A stretch of 64,000 nt of DNA from JAGAJR01 sp048463395 (GCA_048463395.1 DBFWPL010000008.1:62001-126000); one strand, 5' to 3'. Numbered from the stretch's first letter, positions 26,683-35,936 are shown. A program made the numbers and translations. The notes: generated by a model from the letters alone, not told the origin.

Positions 26683-27735
26683 TTAGGGCAGAAATACGGT
26701 TTGATTAAATACGTTTTCCAAAAAGAACAGGGAAATGAAACAGATAACGGAAGCAATGACCGGTGTGGTTATCCATCCTAAGGCGATACGTCCCAAAGTT
26801 GACCAGCGGACGCAAGAGCCTCCTTTCATAATCCCAATGCCGATAACCGCCCCGATGACGGCTTGAGAACTGGAAACCGGAACCAACGGTAAAGCAGGCA
26901 GATTGTGGCTTGTTAAAAAGTTTTGCAGTCCCTGAGAGGCAAATAAAAATAAAACCAAAGACTGGGAAACGACGACAATCCACGCGACAACAGGAGACAT
27001 GGACATCAGGTTGTTTCCGATGGTGTTTATGACTTTTTGAGAATATGTAAAAACACCGATACTAATGGAAATTCCGCCGATTAAAAAGAGAATTTGCGTG
27101 CCGTTGAGCTTGATAATTCCCATATTGACCGGATGAAACGGATTGGAATCGACAAAAACGCCCATGACATTGGCAATGTTGTTTGCTCCCAAAGCGTAAG
27201 CCCCGAAGGCTCCGGCCAGAAGTAAGCCGATACGGGTATAGCAGTCTTGCCGAACGAGGTGAATTTTGGAGTGTTTGAGGATGATTTTTATGACGTAATA
27301 AAGAAAAACGGCGATTACTCCCGAAAGAGCAGGACAAATCGCCCAAGTGCTGACAATCTTGCTCAAAACGCCGATATCGGTTGTTTTTCCACTGTAGAGA
27401 TTCCACCCGACAATGGCACCGACAATGGCCTGTGAAGTGGAGACGGGAATACCGCTGCCAACCATCCAATAAACCGTGAGTGCCGCAGAAAAAGCGACCA
27501 TAAATGCTCCGGCAATGGCGTTGACGTTACCCAAATCTCCCAGGGTCTTGCTGGCACCGGCTCCGGTATAAACAGCCCCGAGAATGATGAAAACAGAGGC
27601 GATAATTGCGGCGGTTTTAAACTTTACCATACGGGTTCCGACCGCTGTTCCGAAAATGTTGGCCGCATCATTGGCTCCGAGGGACCAACCCAGAAATAAA
27701 CCGCTGCTCAGAAAAATAAAAAAGGCAATATCCAT
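26683..27735 (-). CDS. pit: PiT-family inorganic phosphate transporter
   Basis: 350-residue inner-membrane permease with about ten helices. Both family signatures are visible: SLGANDAANIFGTAVG near residue 20 and ALGANNIANVMG near residue 180. There are also SGIPVSTSQAIVGA and PVSSSQAVIGAVIG, one per inverted half. It moves phosphate with H+ or Na+, or as metal phosphate. The gene begins directly (0 nt gap) after the PhoU-like gene, the widespread DUF47-PiT pair. Confidence 0.92.
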   Translation of the reverse strand: MDIAFFIFLSSGLFLGWSLGANDAANIFGTAVGTRMVKFKTAAIIASVFIILGAVYTGAGASKTLGDLGNVNAIAGAFMVAFSAALTVYWMVGSGIPVSTSQAIVGAIVGWNLYSGKTTDIGVLSKIVSTWAICPALSGVIAVFLYYVIKIILKHSKIHLVRQDCYTRIGLLLAGAFGAYALGANNIANVMGVFVDSNPFHPVNMGIIKLNGTQILFLIGGISISIGVFTYSQKVINTIGNNLMSMSPVVAWIVVVSQSLVLFLFASQGLQNFLTSHNLPALPLVPVSSSQAVIGAVIGIGIMKGGSCVRWSTLGRIALGWITTPVIASVICFISLFFLENVFNQTVFLP

Positions 27736-28395
27736 TTAAATATCCCGTTTGATGGTGAAAATCAGAAGTTCGTCAATGCAATCTTCGGCAATGTCAGCCA
27801 CATCGGCAACTTTACAGATGAGTGAACTGAGCTGAATTTTGTTTGCCAGCGGCAAATCCGAATCAAAAATGGCTTCTCTTAAGTGGGCGGAGGTAATGTC
27901 GCTTTCGTGTTCCAGAAAATAGACTTTTTGTGAATAATCCCTGACCGTGCTGATGTCTCTGAAAAATGCTCTGGAGGCGATAGCCATGTTTTCCGTGCAG
28001 TCAATCACTTGTTCACAGAGTTCGGTCAGCCGCATGTGGTATTCTGCCGGAATTTCCGGACGTTCAATATAAAAAGCATGGGCGACTTCATCATATTTGT
28101 TAATGATTTTATCAAGCTTTTCAACCAGATGGAGAACGTCTCCCCGTAAGTCAGGGAGCAAATTTTCAACATAAAGTTTGTTTTCAATATCGCGGCGGAT
28201 GGCATCGGCATCGTGTTCTATCTGTTTGATTTGTTTGCTTAATTTTTTGTATTCGGCACTGCGTTGTTCGACCAAAAAGACTTTAATTGCCTTTTTGAAT
28301 GTCATTGCGACATCTATAATCTTGTCATGAAACAAATCTATTTTGTTTTCCAGAGCTTTGGTTTGCGAAAACAGCGAAATGTGAACGTGAAACAT
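27736..28395 (-). CDS. PhoU-like DUF47 protein, phosphate transporter partner
   Basis: 219 residues, all helical, with the TIGR00153/DUF47 features. These include an N-terminal region KALENKIDLFHDKIIDVAMTF, the acidic helix pair IKQIEHDADAIRRDIENKL with EHDAD, and FLEHESDITSAHLREAIFDSD later. DUF47 proteins regulate or accompany PiT permeases and resemble PhoU. It abuts the pit gene downstream. The start at 28395 is preceded by AAGGACAGG. The upstream 180 bases hold only AT-rich promoter-like sequence. Confidence 0.88.
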   Translation of the reverse strand: MFHVHISLFSQTKALENKIDLFHDKIIDVAMTFKKAIKVFLVEQRSAEYKKLSKQIKQIEHDADAIRRDIENKLYVENLLPDLRGDVLHLVEKLDKIINKYDEVAHAFYIERPEIPAEYHMRLTELCEQVIDCTENMAIASRAFFRDISTVRDYSQKVYFLEHESDITSAHLREAIFDSDLPLANKIQLSSLICKVADVADIAEDCIDELLIFTIKRDI

Positions 28396-28575
28396 CAGAT
28401 ACCTGTCCTTAAATTGTTAATTATCAGTTGTTACTTTATCATAAATGGTTAAAGAAAGCTTTATTTTTTCAAAAATAATTAAAAAATAAAATTTAATTTT
28501 CTCTTGTAAATATGAGATATATTGGCTAAATTAAGTATGTTTTTGATTATAATTTAAAACTTAAGGATACTGATA

Positions 28576-29307
28576 ATGAATAAATTAAATTCACTTTATG
28601 TTTCTTTAGTGGCTTTGCTTGTTGCCATCGCAGCTTTGGTTATGTGTGTTCTCTGCTGCTGCGGTAATAAGGGTGCCATGGTGGAAGAAGCCCTGAACAA
28701 TAATCCTGAAATGATTATTAATGCTATGCAGAAATATGAACAGAAAATGAGAGACGAAGCTCAGGCTCAGGCTCAAAAACTGATCATGGACAATATTGAA
28801 GAAGTAAACAATGATCCTAGCACTCCGTTTGTCGGTAATAAAGACGCCAAAGTTGTGTTGGTTGAATTCTTTGATTATTCTTGCGGATACTGCCACAGAT
28901 TGTTCCCAGGCTTAAAAGCCGTTATTGAAAACAATCCGGATGTTAAAGTTGCTTTCAAAGCTTTGACTTTTGTTTCTCCGGTTTCCGAATATGCTGCAAA
29001 GGCCGCTTTGGCTGCCAATATGCAGGGTAAATATATTGAAATGCATAATGGTTTGTTCCAAGTTAACGGCAGATTGACTGAAGCTAAGGTTGACGAAGTT
29101 GCTGCTCAAATTGGTTTGGATATGGATCAGTACAGAACAGATTTGGGTTCTGAAAAAGTTAAAACAGCTTTGAGAAACAATGCAGAATTGGCTGGTAAAA
29201 TTCAGGTTAACGGTGTTCCTGCCCTTGTCCTGAACGGCAAAATGCTGCAGACGATTGACGGCAATGTTGTTCAAGATGCTTTGAACGAAGCAAAAGCTGC
29301 TCAATAA
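28576..29307 (+). CDS. DsbA-family thiol oxidoreductase (ScsC/Com1-like), membrane-anchored
   Basis: 243 residues. The N-terminal hydrophobic helix ends in an unusual Cys cluster (VMCVLCCCGNKG). It is followed by a helical oligomerisation-like stretch rich in Gln/Ala (KYEQKMRDEAQAQAQKLI), typical of ScsC/Com1 proteins. The thioredoxin fold contains VEFFDYSCGYCHRLFP with the CGYC active site near residue 100 and the cis-Pro loop VNGVPALVLNG. It would introduce or rearrange disulfides in the periplasm. That is relevant because several exported proteins in this window are Cys-rich. It stands alone with its own terminator. Confidence 0.88.
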   Translation: MNKLNSLYVSLVALLVAIAALVMCVLCCCGNKGAMVEEALNNNPEMIINAMQKYEQKMRDEAQAQAQKLIMDNIEEVNNDPSTPFVGNKDAKVVLVEFFDYSCGYCHRLFPGLKAVIENNPDVKVAFKALTFVSPVSEYAAKAALAANMQGKYIEMHNGLFQVNGRLTEAKVDEVAAQIGLDMDQYRTDLGSEKVKTALRNNAELAGKIQVNGVPALVLNGKMLQTIDGNVVQDALNEAKAAQ

Positions 29308-29328
29308 TCTCTTTGTGAGGAGATAACA

Positions 29329-29362
29329 AAAAACAGCTCTCAAATGAGAGCTGTTTTTCTTT
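29329..29362 (+). terminator. Terminator after the DsbA-like gene
   Basis: A 14-bp stem (29329-29342 with 29345-29358) ending in a T run. It lies between convergent genes and can act on both strands. Confidence 0.88.
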
Positions 29363-29374
29363 TGGGTAAAAAGT

Positions 29375-30271
29375 TTAATATTTCCGCTCTATAATGTATT
29401 GGGCGAGAAGTTTGAGGTTCTCGGCTTTGCTGCCGAAAATGTCTAAAGCCTTTTGAGCTTGTTTAATCAGGTCTTCGGCGATTTTGCGGGTGTTTGCCAA
29501 TCCATATAGGGAAACGAAAGTTACTTTTCCTTGTTTTTTGTCTTTTTGGAGTGTTTTTCCGACCAAATCGGCATTACCTTCAACATCAAGGATGTCATCG
29601 GCGATTTGAAACGCAATGCCGATTTTGCGGGAATAATCTATTAATGCCTGTCTTTGTTTTTTGGTGGCTTTTCCCAGAATGGCTCCGGCTTCACAGGCAT
29701 AGCGGATAAGGCGGCCGGTTTTCATTTCTTCAATATGTTTAATGAGTGTTTCGTTTTGCAGTTTTGGAGAAATTTTTTCGGCATACAGATCAACCATTTG
29801 TCCGGCAATCATTCCCGTAAAAGCTCCGGCAGCGTTTGCCAGATATTGTATCAGTTCGCAGCGGGTTGCGGAATCTGCTGTTTTTTCGTCACTAAGAATT
29901 TCAAAGGCATAGGTCAGCAATCCGTCGCCCGCTAAAATGGCGGTTGCTTCGTCAAATTGTTTGTGGCAAGTGGGTTTGCCGCGGCGAAGATCGTCGTTGT
30001 CCATGGAAGGCAAATCATCATGGATTAACGAATAAGAATGGAGCATTTCCAAAGCGGCGGCGGTTCGGAGCGATTTTGCCTCGGAGATGCCGAACAGTTT
30101 GGCTGTTTCGGAAACCAGATACGGACGGAGCCTTTTTCCGCCGTTCATGACCGAATATTTCATGGCTTCGACCACTCTTTTTTCCTCTCCTTCGGGAAGC
30201 GGAAAAAAAGATGCCAGTTTGGTGTTAAATTTTTGAGAGTAAGAGCTTAAAATTTTTTTGATGTTTTTCAT
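29375..30271 (-). CDS. ispA: Polyprenyl (farnesyl/geranylgeranyl) diphosphate synthase
   Basis: 298-residue all-helical trans-prenyltransferase condensing IPP with allylic diphosphates. The first Asp-rich motif is SLIHDDLPSMDNDDLRRGKPT and the second FQIADDILDVEG. GGKRLRPYLV near residue 45 and KTGRLIRYACEAG also fit. The extra residues in the first motif (DDLPSMDND) are the IspA type. It starts 2 nt from xseB, the classic xseB-ispA pair. Confidence 0.94.
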   Translation of the reverse strand: MKNIKKILSSYSQKFNTKLASFFPLPEGEEKRVVEAMKYSVMNGGKRLRPYLVSETAKLFGISEAKSLRTAAALEMLHSYSLIHDDLPSMDNDDLRRGKPTCHKQFDEATAILAGDGLLTYAFEILSDEKTADSATRCELIQYLANAAGAFTGMIAGQMVDLYAEKISPKLQNETLIKHIEEMKTGRLIRYACEAGAILGKATKKQRQALIDYSRKIGIAFQIADDILDVEGNADLVGKTLQKDKKQGKVTFVSLYGLANTRKIAEDLIKQAQKALDIFGSKAENLKLLAQYIIERKY

Positions 30272-30273
30272 AA

Positions 30274-30516
30274 TCAGTCAATCTTTTCCAGTTCAGATGT
30301 GCTCATTTCTCCGTTTGGGGAGATTTCAATTTTTTCAATTTTGAGCTGGGCGTCTTTTAGTCTTTTTTCACAGAATTGTTTCAGGCTGACGGCCTTCTCA
30401 TAAGCGGTAACCGCGTCATCGAGTTTAATCCGTCCGCTTTCAAGCTCACGGACGATGTTTTCCAGCTGCAGAAGGGCATCTTCAAAGCTCAAGTCCTTGA
30501 TTTTATTGTCTTCCAT
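30274..30516 (-). CDS. xseB: Exodeoxyribonuclease VII small subunit
   Basis: 80 residues from the internal ATG at 30516, chosen because AATAAGGAGAAAATTA lies before it; the longer frame to 30543 lacks this. The family pattern SFEDALLQLENIVRELESG, LDDAVTAYEKAVSLKQFCEKRL fits XseB, a helical subunit that arms the large subunit XseA. xseA is not in the window. It is followed by ispA at 2 nt. Confidence 0.92.
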   Translation of the reverse strand: MEDNKIKDLSFEDALLQLENIVRELESGRIKLDDAVTAYEKAVSLKQFCEKRLKDAQLKIEKIEISPNGEMSTSELEKID

Positions 30517-30685
30517 TAATTTTCTCCTTATTAATTTAGGCAATATTATTATATTATGTTTCTAATATCAACTTTAATGTAACCATTGTGATAAACAGCT
30601 AAAGTATATATATCAATTAGCTTTATTAGAACTGTTTGAAGCTTCCCGATTATGGTATCCTTAAGTAAAAATCAGGGAGGAAAAA

Positions 30686-30976
30686 ATGAAGAGTTCGGTG
30701 ATAAAATTAGGGGCAAAGTTATTTAAAGCCTTAGGAAATGAAAAACGGTTGGAGATATTGTTTAATTTATTAAATAAAGAACTGAATGTCGGAGAGTTGG
30801 AAAAGCTTGTTGATCTGAGTCAGTCGGCGTTATCGCAGCATTTGGCGGTTTTGAGAAGCGGAGACATTGTTAAAACCCGCAGAGTTGCTCAAACGATTTT
30901 TTATTCTATTAAAAGCGAAAAAGTGATTAAGGTTTTGAACTTTATAAAAAAACTTTACGGTACACCGTGTTATTAA
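30686..30976 (+). CDS. ArsR-family winged-helix regulator
   Basis: 96 residues. Helix-turn-helix of ArsR/SmtB type: LFKALGNEKRLEILFNLL, VGELEKLVDLSQSALSQHL, then the wing VKTRRVAQTIFYSI. No metal-binding ELCVCDL-type motif is present in the recognition helix, and only one Cys (penultimate residue) occurs. The ligand is therefore probably not a classical thiol-bound metal. It is a single gene preceded by AATCAGGGAGGAAAAA. The target is unknown. Confidence 0.85.
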   Translation: MKSSVIKLGAKLFKALGNEKRLEILFNLLNKELNVGELEKLVDLSQSALSQHLAVLRSGDIVKTRRVAQTIFYSIKSEKVIKVLNFIKKLYGTPCY

Positions 30977-31007
30977 AAAACGGGGTAACGGAGCAAGCAG
31001 CGGCAAT

Positions 31008-32171
31008 TTAATCAGAAGCCGCTGTTTTTATGTCTATTGCTTTTTTATTCGGGTTGTAACTGATGGTTAAACGTCCTTCCCGCAGAGCCAAAGCTTCTTT
31101 TCCGAAAAGTTCGAACCGCCATCCTTTCAGAACAGGATTGTTTTTATCGGCAAAAACGGAGAGTTTTCGCAAATCTTCTTCCGAGGCAATGAGTTTGGCA
31201 ACCACACCGCTTTTTTGGCTTTTGATTTTGAGCAGGAGTTTTAGAAGTTCGTATAACGACAGGGAGGCTCCCGAGACGTTTTTTTCTTTTTCTGGACGAA
31301 CGTATTGAGATGACGGGATTTCCTGTGCTTTGTTCATAACTTCCAAAATCTCAACAGCAAGTTTTCCGACCAGAATATCTTTGCGGATGTTGCGGATTTC
31401 TTCCATTTCTTCAAGTGTATGCGGGCAGGCTGCGGCAATGTTAAGCAGACATTCGTCTTTGATGATGGACTGCCGAGGGGTGTCTTTCTTTTGAGCTCGT
31501 TCTTCCCGCCAGGCTGCCAATTCTCTTAAAATGGTCAGAAAACGGGCGTTGTGGGAGCGGTGTTTGATTTTTTGCCAGGCATCTTGGGGATGAACAATGT
31601 ATGTTTCCGGATTGGTTAAAATTTCGGCTTCTTCGTCCACCCAGTGAAGTCTTCCCGTATTTTCGAGTTCCGTTTTCAGATGTTCATAAATGGGGATTAA
31701 GTGAGTTACGTCCGAAAGGGCGTATTGCAGTTGTTTTTTATCCAACGGGCGTTTACTCCAATTGGACAGGCGGCAGGTCTTATCTAAGGAGATGTTAACG
31801 ATTTTATTAACAAGAGTTTCGTAGCTGACAGATTCCCCAAATCCGCAGACCATGGCTGCAATTTGGGTGTCGAACACGGGGTCGGGGATGGTTCCCGAGA
31901 GTTTGTATAAAATCTCAATATCCTGTCGTCCGGAGTGGAATACTTTAATAATATCCGGGTTTTGGAGAATGGCAAAAAAAGGAGACAGGTCGATATCAGG
32001 GGCCAGGGGGTCGATGATTGCACATTCTCCTTTACTGCCGACTTGTATCAGGCAAAGTTTGGCATAGTATGTTTTTTCCCTTAGGAATTCCAAATCAACG
32101 GTGATGAATTCCTTTTGGTTGAGTGTTTCGCAAAAATCTTTTAAATCCTGTGTCGTTTCAATTATGTTCAT
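31008..32171 (-). CDS. rnd: Ribonuclease D
   Basis: A 3'-5' exoribonuclease for tRNA and stable-RNA maturation, 387 residues from the ATG at 32171, chosen because AGGAAAATAAAA precedes it. The frame continues 33 codons upstream. The DEDDy motifs are visible: FITVDLEFLREKTYYAKLCL, VFHSGRQDIEIL and YALSDVTHLIPIY. A C-terminal HRDC region (LAAWREERAQKKDTPRQSII) follows. It is the family's usual length. It faces the ArsR gene on its left and is divergent from aspS on its right. Confidence 0.93.
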   Translation of the reverse strand: MNIIETTQDLKDFCETLNQKEFITVDLEFLREKTYYAKLCLIQVGSKGECAIIDPLAPDIDLSPFFAILQNPDIIKVFHSGRQDIEILYKLSGTIPDPVFDTQIAAMVCGFGESVSYETLVNKIVNISLDKTCRLSNWSKRPLDKKQLQYALSDVTHLIPIYEHLKTELENTGRLHWVDEEAEILTNPETYIVHPQDAWQKIKHRSHNARFLTILRELAAWREERAQKKDTPRQSIIKDECLLNIAAACPHTLEEMEEIRNIRKDILVGKLAVEILEVMNKAQEIPSSQYVRPEKEKNVSGASLSLYELLKLLLKIKSQKSGVVAKLIASEEDLRKLSVFADKNNPVLKGWRFELFGKEALALREGRLTISYNPNKKAIDIKTAASD

Positions 32172-32353
32172 TTTTATTTTCCTGCCTGTTACAGCTTGAT
32201 TATTTAATATTTTTTTCTGTTCAAAGCAAGCAAAATATCTGTTATCGTCAAAGCGGTTTTTTATGTTCATCTCTTTAAGTTTGGCTTGCTTTTCATCGGA
32301 ATTAGATTTAAAACTATAAAGCTTAATAAAATAAAATGATACAAGAGGTTTTT

Positions 32354-34126
32354 ATGCAAAAATATCGCACACATACTTGCGGAGAGCTTCGTGCCTCCGA
32401 TATCGGCCAAGAAATCAAGCTTGCCGGATGGATTCATCGTAAACGTAATTTGGGAAATCTTTGCTTTGTGGATTTGCGAGATCATTACGGTATTACACAA
32501 TGTGTTGTCGATAGCAGTTCAGATTTGTTTGAAAAAATTGAGGCTTTGCGTCCGGAATCGGTTGTCGGTTTTACGGGAAAAGTTATTGCCCGAGAGAGTG
32601 TTAATAAAAATATGCCGACGGGAGACATCGAAATTAAGGTTTCGGCAATTGAGGTATATTCCGAAGCCGATGTTCTGCCGTTCCAAGTTGCCATTGAGGA
32701 CGATGCTCCGGAAGAAATGCGTTTGAAATATCGTTTTCTGGACTTGAGAAAAGACCGTATTCATAAAAATATTTTACTCCGCTCAAAAGTTATTCAGCGT
32801 TCCCGCGAATTGATGAGGGAGCAGGGCTTTACCGAGTATCAGACTCCGATTTTGACGGCGTCTTCTCCGGAAGGGGCTCGCGACTTTTTGGTGCCGTCCC
32901 GTATTAATCCCGGAAAATTTTATGCCTTGCCGCAGGCTCCGCAGCAGTTTAAACAATTGCTGATGGTTTCCGGTTTTGACCGTTATTTCCAGATTGCTCC
33001 GTGTTTCCGAGATGAAGATCCTCGTGCCGACCGCAGTCCGGGCGAGTTTTATCAGATGGATATGGAGATGAGTTTTGCCACTCAGGAAGATGTGTTTGCC
33101 GTTATTGAACATACGCTGGGCGGTATTTTTAACGAGTTTGCAAACGGTAAGACGGTCGATCAGGCTCCTTATCGTCATATTCCGTTCAGAGAGGCCATGC
33201 TGAAATATGGTTCGGATAAACCGGATTTGAGAAATCCACTGGTTATGCAAGATGTTACAGACTTCTTCGGTGAATCCGGCTTTAGCGTTTATGATACCAT
33301 GGTTAAAGAAGGCAAGATGATTAAAGGTATGGTAGTTGAAGGTATTGCCGATAAGCCTCGTTCATTCTTTGACAAGCTGGATGCTTGTGCGAAAGAGGAA
33401 GGTATGGGCGGTATTGCTTATGTTGCTTTTGCCGTTGCCGGTGTCAAAGGTATTGCGAAGTTGTTGAGTGAGGCCAAATTAGCCGAATTAAAATCTAAGT
33501 ACGGTGTCAAAGACGGAGATGCCATTTTGTTTATGGCAGGTAAAGGCGTTAAATTTGACAAGTTTACCGGCCGTCTGCGTAACAAAGTGGGCGAAGAGCT
33601 TGGTTTGTTTGATGAAAATTCTTTCAGAATGTGTTGGGTTGTGGATTTTCCGTTCTATGAAGAGAATGAGGAAACCGGGGCCGTAGAGTTTTCGCATAAT
33701 CCGTTCTCTATGCCGCAGGGTGGTATGGATGCTTTAATGAATAAAAATCCGCTGGATATTCTTGCTTACCAATATGACTTTGTTTGTAATGGTGTGGAAC
33801 TGCTTTCCGGAGCGGTGCGTAACCATAAGCCGGAAATTATGTATAAGGCTTTTGAAATTGCCGGTTATGACCACAGTGTTGTTGACAATAAGTTCGGCGG
33901 AATGATCAGTGCTTTTAAATTCGGAGCTCCTCCACACGCCGGTTCGGCTTATGGGGTTGATCGTTTGGTTATGCTTTTGTTGGATGAGCCGATTATTCGG
34001 GATGTTATTTTATTTCCGTTGAACGGAAAGGCTCAGGATTTGATGATGCAGGCTCCGAATTTTGTTACGCAGCAACAACTGGATGAACTGCATATTAAAA
34101 CTGTTCCGGTCGAAGATAAGAAATAA
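32354..34126 (+). CDS. aspS: Aspartyl-tRNA synthetase
   Basis: 590 residues from ATG 32354, preceded by AAGAGG; six codons upstream are also open. The OB-fold anticodon domain (AGWIHRKRNLGNLCFVDLRDHYG), class II motif 2 (YFQIAPCFRDEDPRADRSPGEFYQ) and motif 3 (GSAYGVDRLVMLLLDEPIIRDV) are intact. The bacterial GAD insertion sits between. The long bacterial type suggests charging of tRNA-Asp, possibly also tRNA-Asn if the genome lacks AsnRS. It is followed by tRNA-Gln. Confidence 0.96.
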   Translation: MQKYRTHTCGELRASDIGQEIKLAGWIHRKRNLGNLCFVDLRDHYGITQCVVDSSSDLFEKIEALRPESVVGFTGKVIARESVNKNMPTGDIEIKVSAIEVYSEADVLPFQVAIEDDAPEEMRLKYRFLDLRKDRIHKNILLRSKVIQRSRELMREQGFTEYQTPILTASSPEGARDFLVPSRINPGKFYALPQAPQQFKQLLMVSGFDRYFQIAPCFRDEDPRADRSPGEFYQMDMEMSFATQEDVFAVIEHTLGGIFNEFANGKTVDQAPYRHIPFREAMLKYGSDKPDLRNPLVMQDVTDFFGESGFSVYDTMVKEGKMIKGMVVEGIADKPRSFFDKLDACAKEEGMGGIAYVAFAVAGVKGIAKLLSEAKLAELKSKYGVKDGDAILFMAGKGVKFDKFTGRLRNKVGEELGLFDENSFRMCWVVDFPFYEENEETGAVEFSHNPFSMPQGGMDALMNKNPLDILAYQYDFVCNGVELLSGAVRNHKPEIMYKAFEIAGYDHSVVDNKFGGMISAFKFGAPPHAGSAYGVDRLVMLLLDEPIIRDVILFPLNGKAQDLMMQAPNFVTQQQLDELHIKTVPVEDKK

Positions 34127-34135
34127 TTGTGAAAA

Positions 34136-34169
34136 GAACGCTCTTGAGATTTTCGGGGCGTTTTTTTTG
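34136..34169 (+). terminator. Weak terminator after aspS
   Basis: AACGCTC pairs imperfectly with GGGCGTT ahead of eight Ts. The stem is modest, but the position and T run suit termination. Confidence 0.55.
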
Positions 34170-34235
34170 TTGTTAGTAAAAAAAACAGTTGATTTTTTAT
34201 TTAAATCGTCCTACATAGATAGCGAAGTTGCTTAT

Positions 34236-34309
34236 TGCTTCATCGTCTAATGGTAGGACAGCGGACTCTGACTCCGTTAATCTTGGTTCGAATCCAGGTG
34301 AAGCAGCCA
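34236..34309 (+). tRNA. tRNA-Gln (anticodon CTG)
   Basis: The acceptor arms TGCTTCA and TGAAGCA pair perfectly, and the encoded 3' end is GCCA. The anticodon loop CTCTGAC (stem GCGGA/TCCGT) gives CTG. The T-arm GGTTCGAATCC is canonical. Confidence 0.95.
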
Positions 34310-34310
34310 T

Positions 34311-34343
34311 AAAAAATACCACCCCGTGCGGGTGGTATTTTTT
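34311..34343 (+). terminator. Terminator after tRNA-Gln
   Basis: TACCACCC at 34317-34324 pairs with GGGTGGTA at 34330-34337 around a CGTGC loop, with A6 before and T6 after. Confidence 0.9.
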
Positions 34344-34384
34344 ATGGGTGAAGTTCGGATGAGGACCCGTTTGCGGGAGTACCC

Positions 34385-34402
34385 AATCTAGGTGAAGCAG
34401 CC
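34385..34402 (+). repeat. Duplicated 3' end of tRNA-Gln
   Basis: The sequence AATCTAGGTGAAGCAGCC repeats the last 18 bases of the tRNA-Gln gene (34291-34308) with one mismatch. The ~45 bases before it (from about 34349) have no clear tRNA fold. The pattern is that of an old attachment-site scar or a decayed tRNA copy. Confidence 0.7.
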
Positions 34403-34525
34403 GCTAAAAAAGACATCACTTGATATGGTGTTTTTTTGTTTTATATTTAAAGTTAATGTTAATAATTTGATTTTATAATTAAACAGTTGATTTATGTTAA
34501 TTAAGCAAAGGTTTTATTTTAAACG

Positions 34526-35848
34526 ATGATGTATGCGGTTTATTTGGGATTGGTTTTGTTGTTAGTTTTTGCCAATGCCTTTTTTGTGGTTTCGGAATTT
34601 GCAATTGTAAAAATCAGACGAACAAAGTTGGAAGAGCTGGCTCATTCCGGGAAAAAACAAGCTAAAATCGCTCTGAAAATTACGGATAAGTTAAATACAT
34701 ATTTGAGTGCCATTCAATTAGGAATTACTTTGGCTTCTCTAGGGTTGGGATGGATTGGCGAACCGGCAGTTTCCCGTCTTTTGGAATTGTGGTTCGGAGG
34801 TTTCTTCAACGGAAACACGATTTTGCTGCATACGGTTAGTTTTGGTGCCGCATTTGCTTTTATTACTTTATTGCATGTTGTTTTAGGCGAATTGGTTCCG
34901 AAGTCTTTGGCAATTCAGCATACGGAGAAATATGTTTTGAGTGTTGCCCGCCCGCTGTATTTGTTCAATAAAATTTTTGCTCCGTTTATTTGGGTATTTG
35001 ACCATGTAACCAATGCGGTTTTGCATATCATGGGAACACGGATGACTAATGAAAATGAGGATGTTCATTCGGAAGAGGAAATCAAGCTGATTATTAATGC
35101 TTCTCAAAAAGACGGTGTGATTGATGATACCGAAGGGGAAATTATTCAAAATGCAATGGAGTTTTCCGAAATTTATGCTCATGAAATCATGATTCCGCGT
35201 CAGGATATTAAGTGTATTTATTTGGGAGATGGGTTTGAGCGGGTTATGGAAACGGTTAAAAGTAATAATCATACACGTTTCCCTTTGTGTAAAAAGGACA
35301 AGGACAATATTGTCGGTATGATTCATATTCGTGATTTGCTGGAGCATCAGGAACATCTGCATGATAAAGACATCTTAAGCAAAATCTCTCGAAAAATTCT
35401 TTTTGTGCCTGAAAATAAGTCAATTTCTGATATTTTGCATGAGATGATGGCAAAGAGAATTCATTTGGCGATTGTGGTTGACGAATATGGCGGAACGGCA
35501 GGAATGTTGTCAATGGAAGATATTCTTGAAGAACTTGTCGGAGACATTATGGATGAGCATGATGACGATGAAGAAGAGCCTTTGGAAGTTATCAGTGAGG
35601 ACACATGTATTTTTGACGGGACGTATCTGGTGGAAGATGCTTATGATTGTTTGGGACTTCCGGCGATTGAATGTGAAGAAAGCACTATCGGCGGATATGT
35701 TTTCGGTCTTTTAGGAAGAGAACCTTTGGTCGGTGATAAGGTAAACGATGAATATTGTGACTTTGAAGTTATGGAGGTCGATAATATGCGGATTATCAAA
35801 GTTAAGGTCAAAGCCAAGAAGTTTGAAACCGATGAAGACGAGGAATAA
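34526..35848 (+). CDS. CNNM/CorC-family hemolysin-like membrane protein
   Basis: 440 residues. A DUF21/CNNM membrane domain (residues ~1-180; FANAFFVVSEFAIVKIRRTKL, AIQLGITLASLGLGWIGEPAVS) precedes two CBS motifs (MIPRQDIKCIYLG, VGMIHIRDLLEH, LAIVVDEYGGTAGMLSMEDILEELVGDI). A C-terminal CorC_HlyC domain (LVEDAYDCLGL, STIGGYVFGLLGREPLVGD) follows. This family is linked to Mg2+/Co2+ export or homeostasis; the hemolysin name is historical. It is a single gene, terminated at 35850-35879. Confidence 0.92.
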   Translation: MMYAVYLGLVLLLVFANAFFVVSEFAIVKIRRTKLEELAHSGKKQAKIALKITDKLNTYLSAIQLGITLASLGLGWIGEPAVSRLLELWFGGFFNGNTILLHTVSFGAAFAFITLLHVVLGELVPKSLAIQHTEKYVLSVARPLYLFNKIFAPFIWVFDHVTNAVLHIMGTRMTNENEDVHSEEEIKLIINASQKDGVIDDTEGEIIQNAMEFSEIYAHEIMIPRQDIKCIYLGDGFERVMETVKSNNHTRFPLCKKDKDNIVGMIHIRDLLEHQEHLHDKDILSKISRKILFVPENKSISDILHEMMAKRIHLAIVVDEYGGTAGMLSMEDILEELVGDIMDEHDDDEEEPLEVISEDTCIFDGTYLVEDAYDCLGLPAIECEESTIGGYVFGLLGREPLVGDKVNDEYCDFEVMEVDNMRIIKVKVKAKKFETDEDEE

Positions 35849-35849
35849 G

Positions 35850-35879
35850 AAAAAAACCTCCACAAGGGAGGTTTTTTTT
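35850..35879 (+). terminator. Terminator after the CorC-like gene
   Basis: CCTCC (35857-35861) pairs with GGAGG (35867-35871), and the flanking A and T runs extend the stem. Confidence 0.85.
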
Positions 35880-35883
35880 ATGG

Positions 35884-35936
35884 CACCGACAGAAGTGAGA
35901 GCCTCGTTTTTGCTCGTAGGGGTTTCGTTGTCGGTG
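35884..35936. repeat. Inverted repeat at the left edge of the AT-rich islet
   Basis: CACCGACA (35884-35891) is the exact complement of TGTCGGTG (35929-35936). It is GC-richer than its surroundings and lies just before the accessory genes at 35987. Its role is unknown. Confidence 0.5.
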
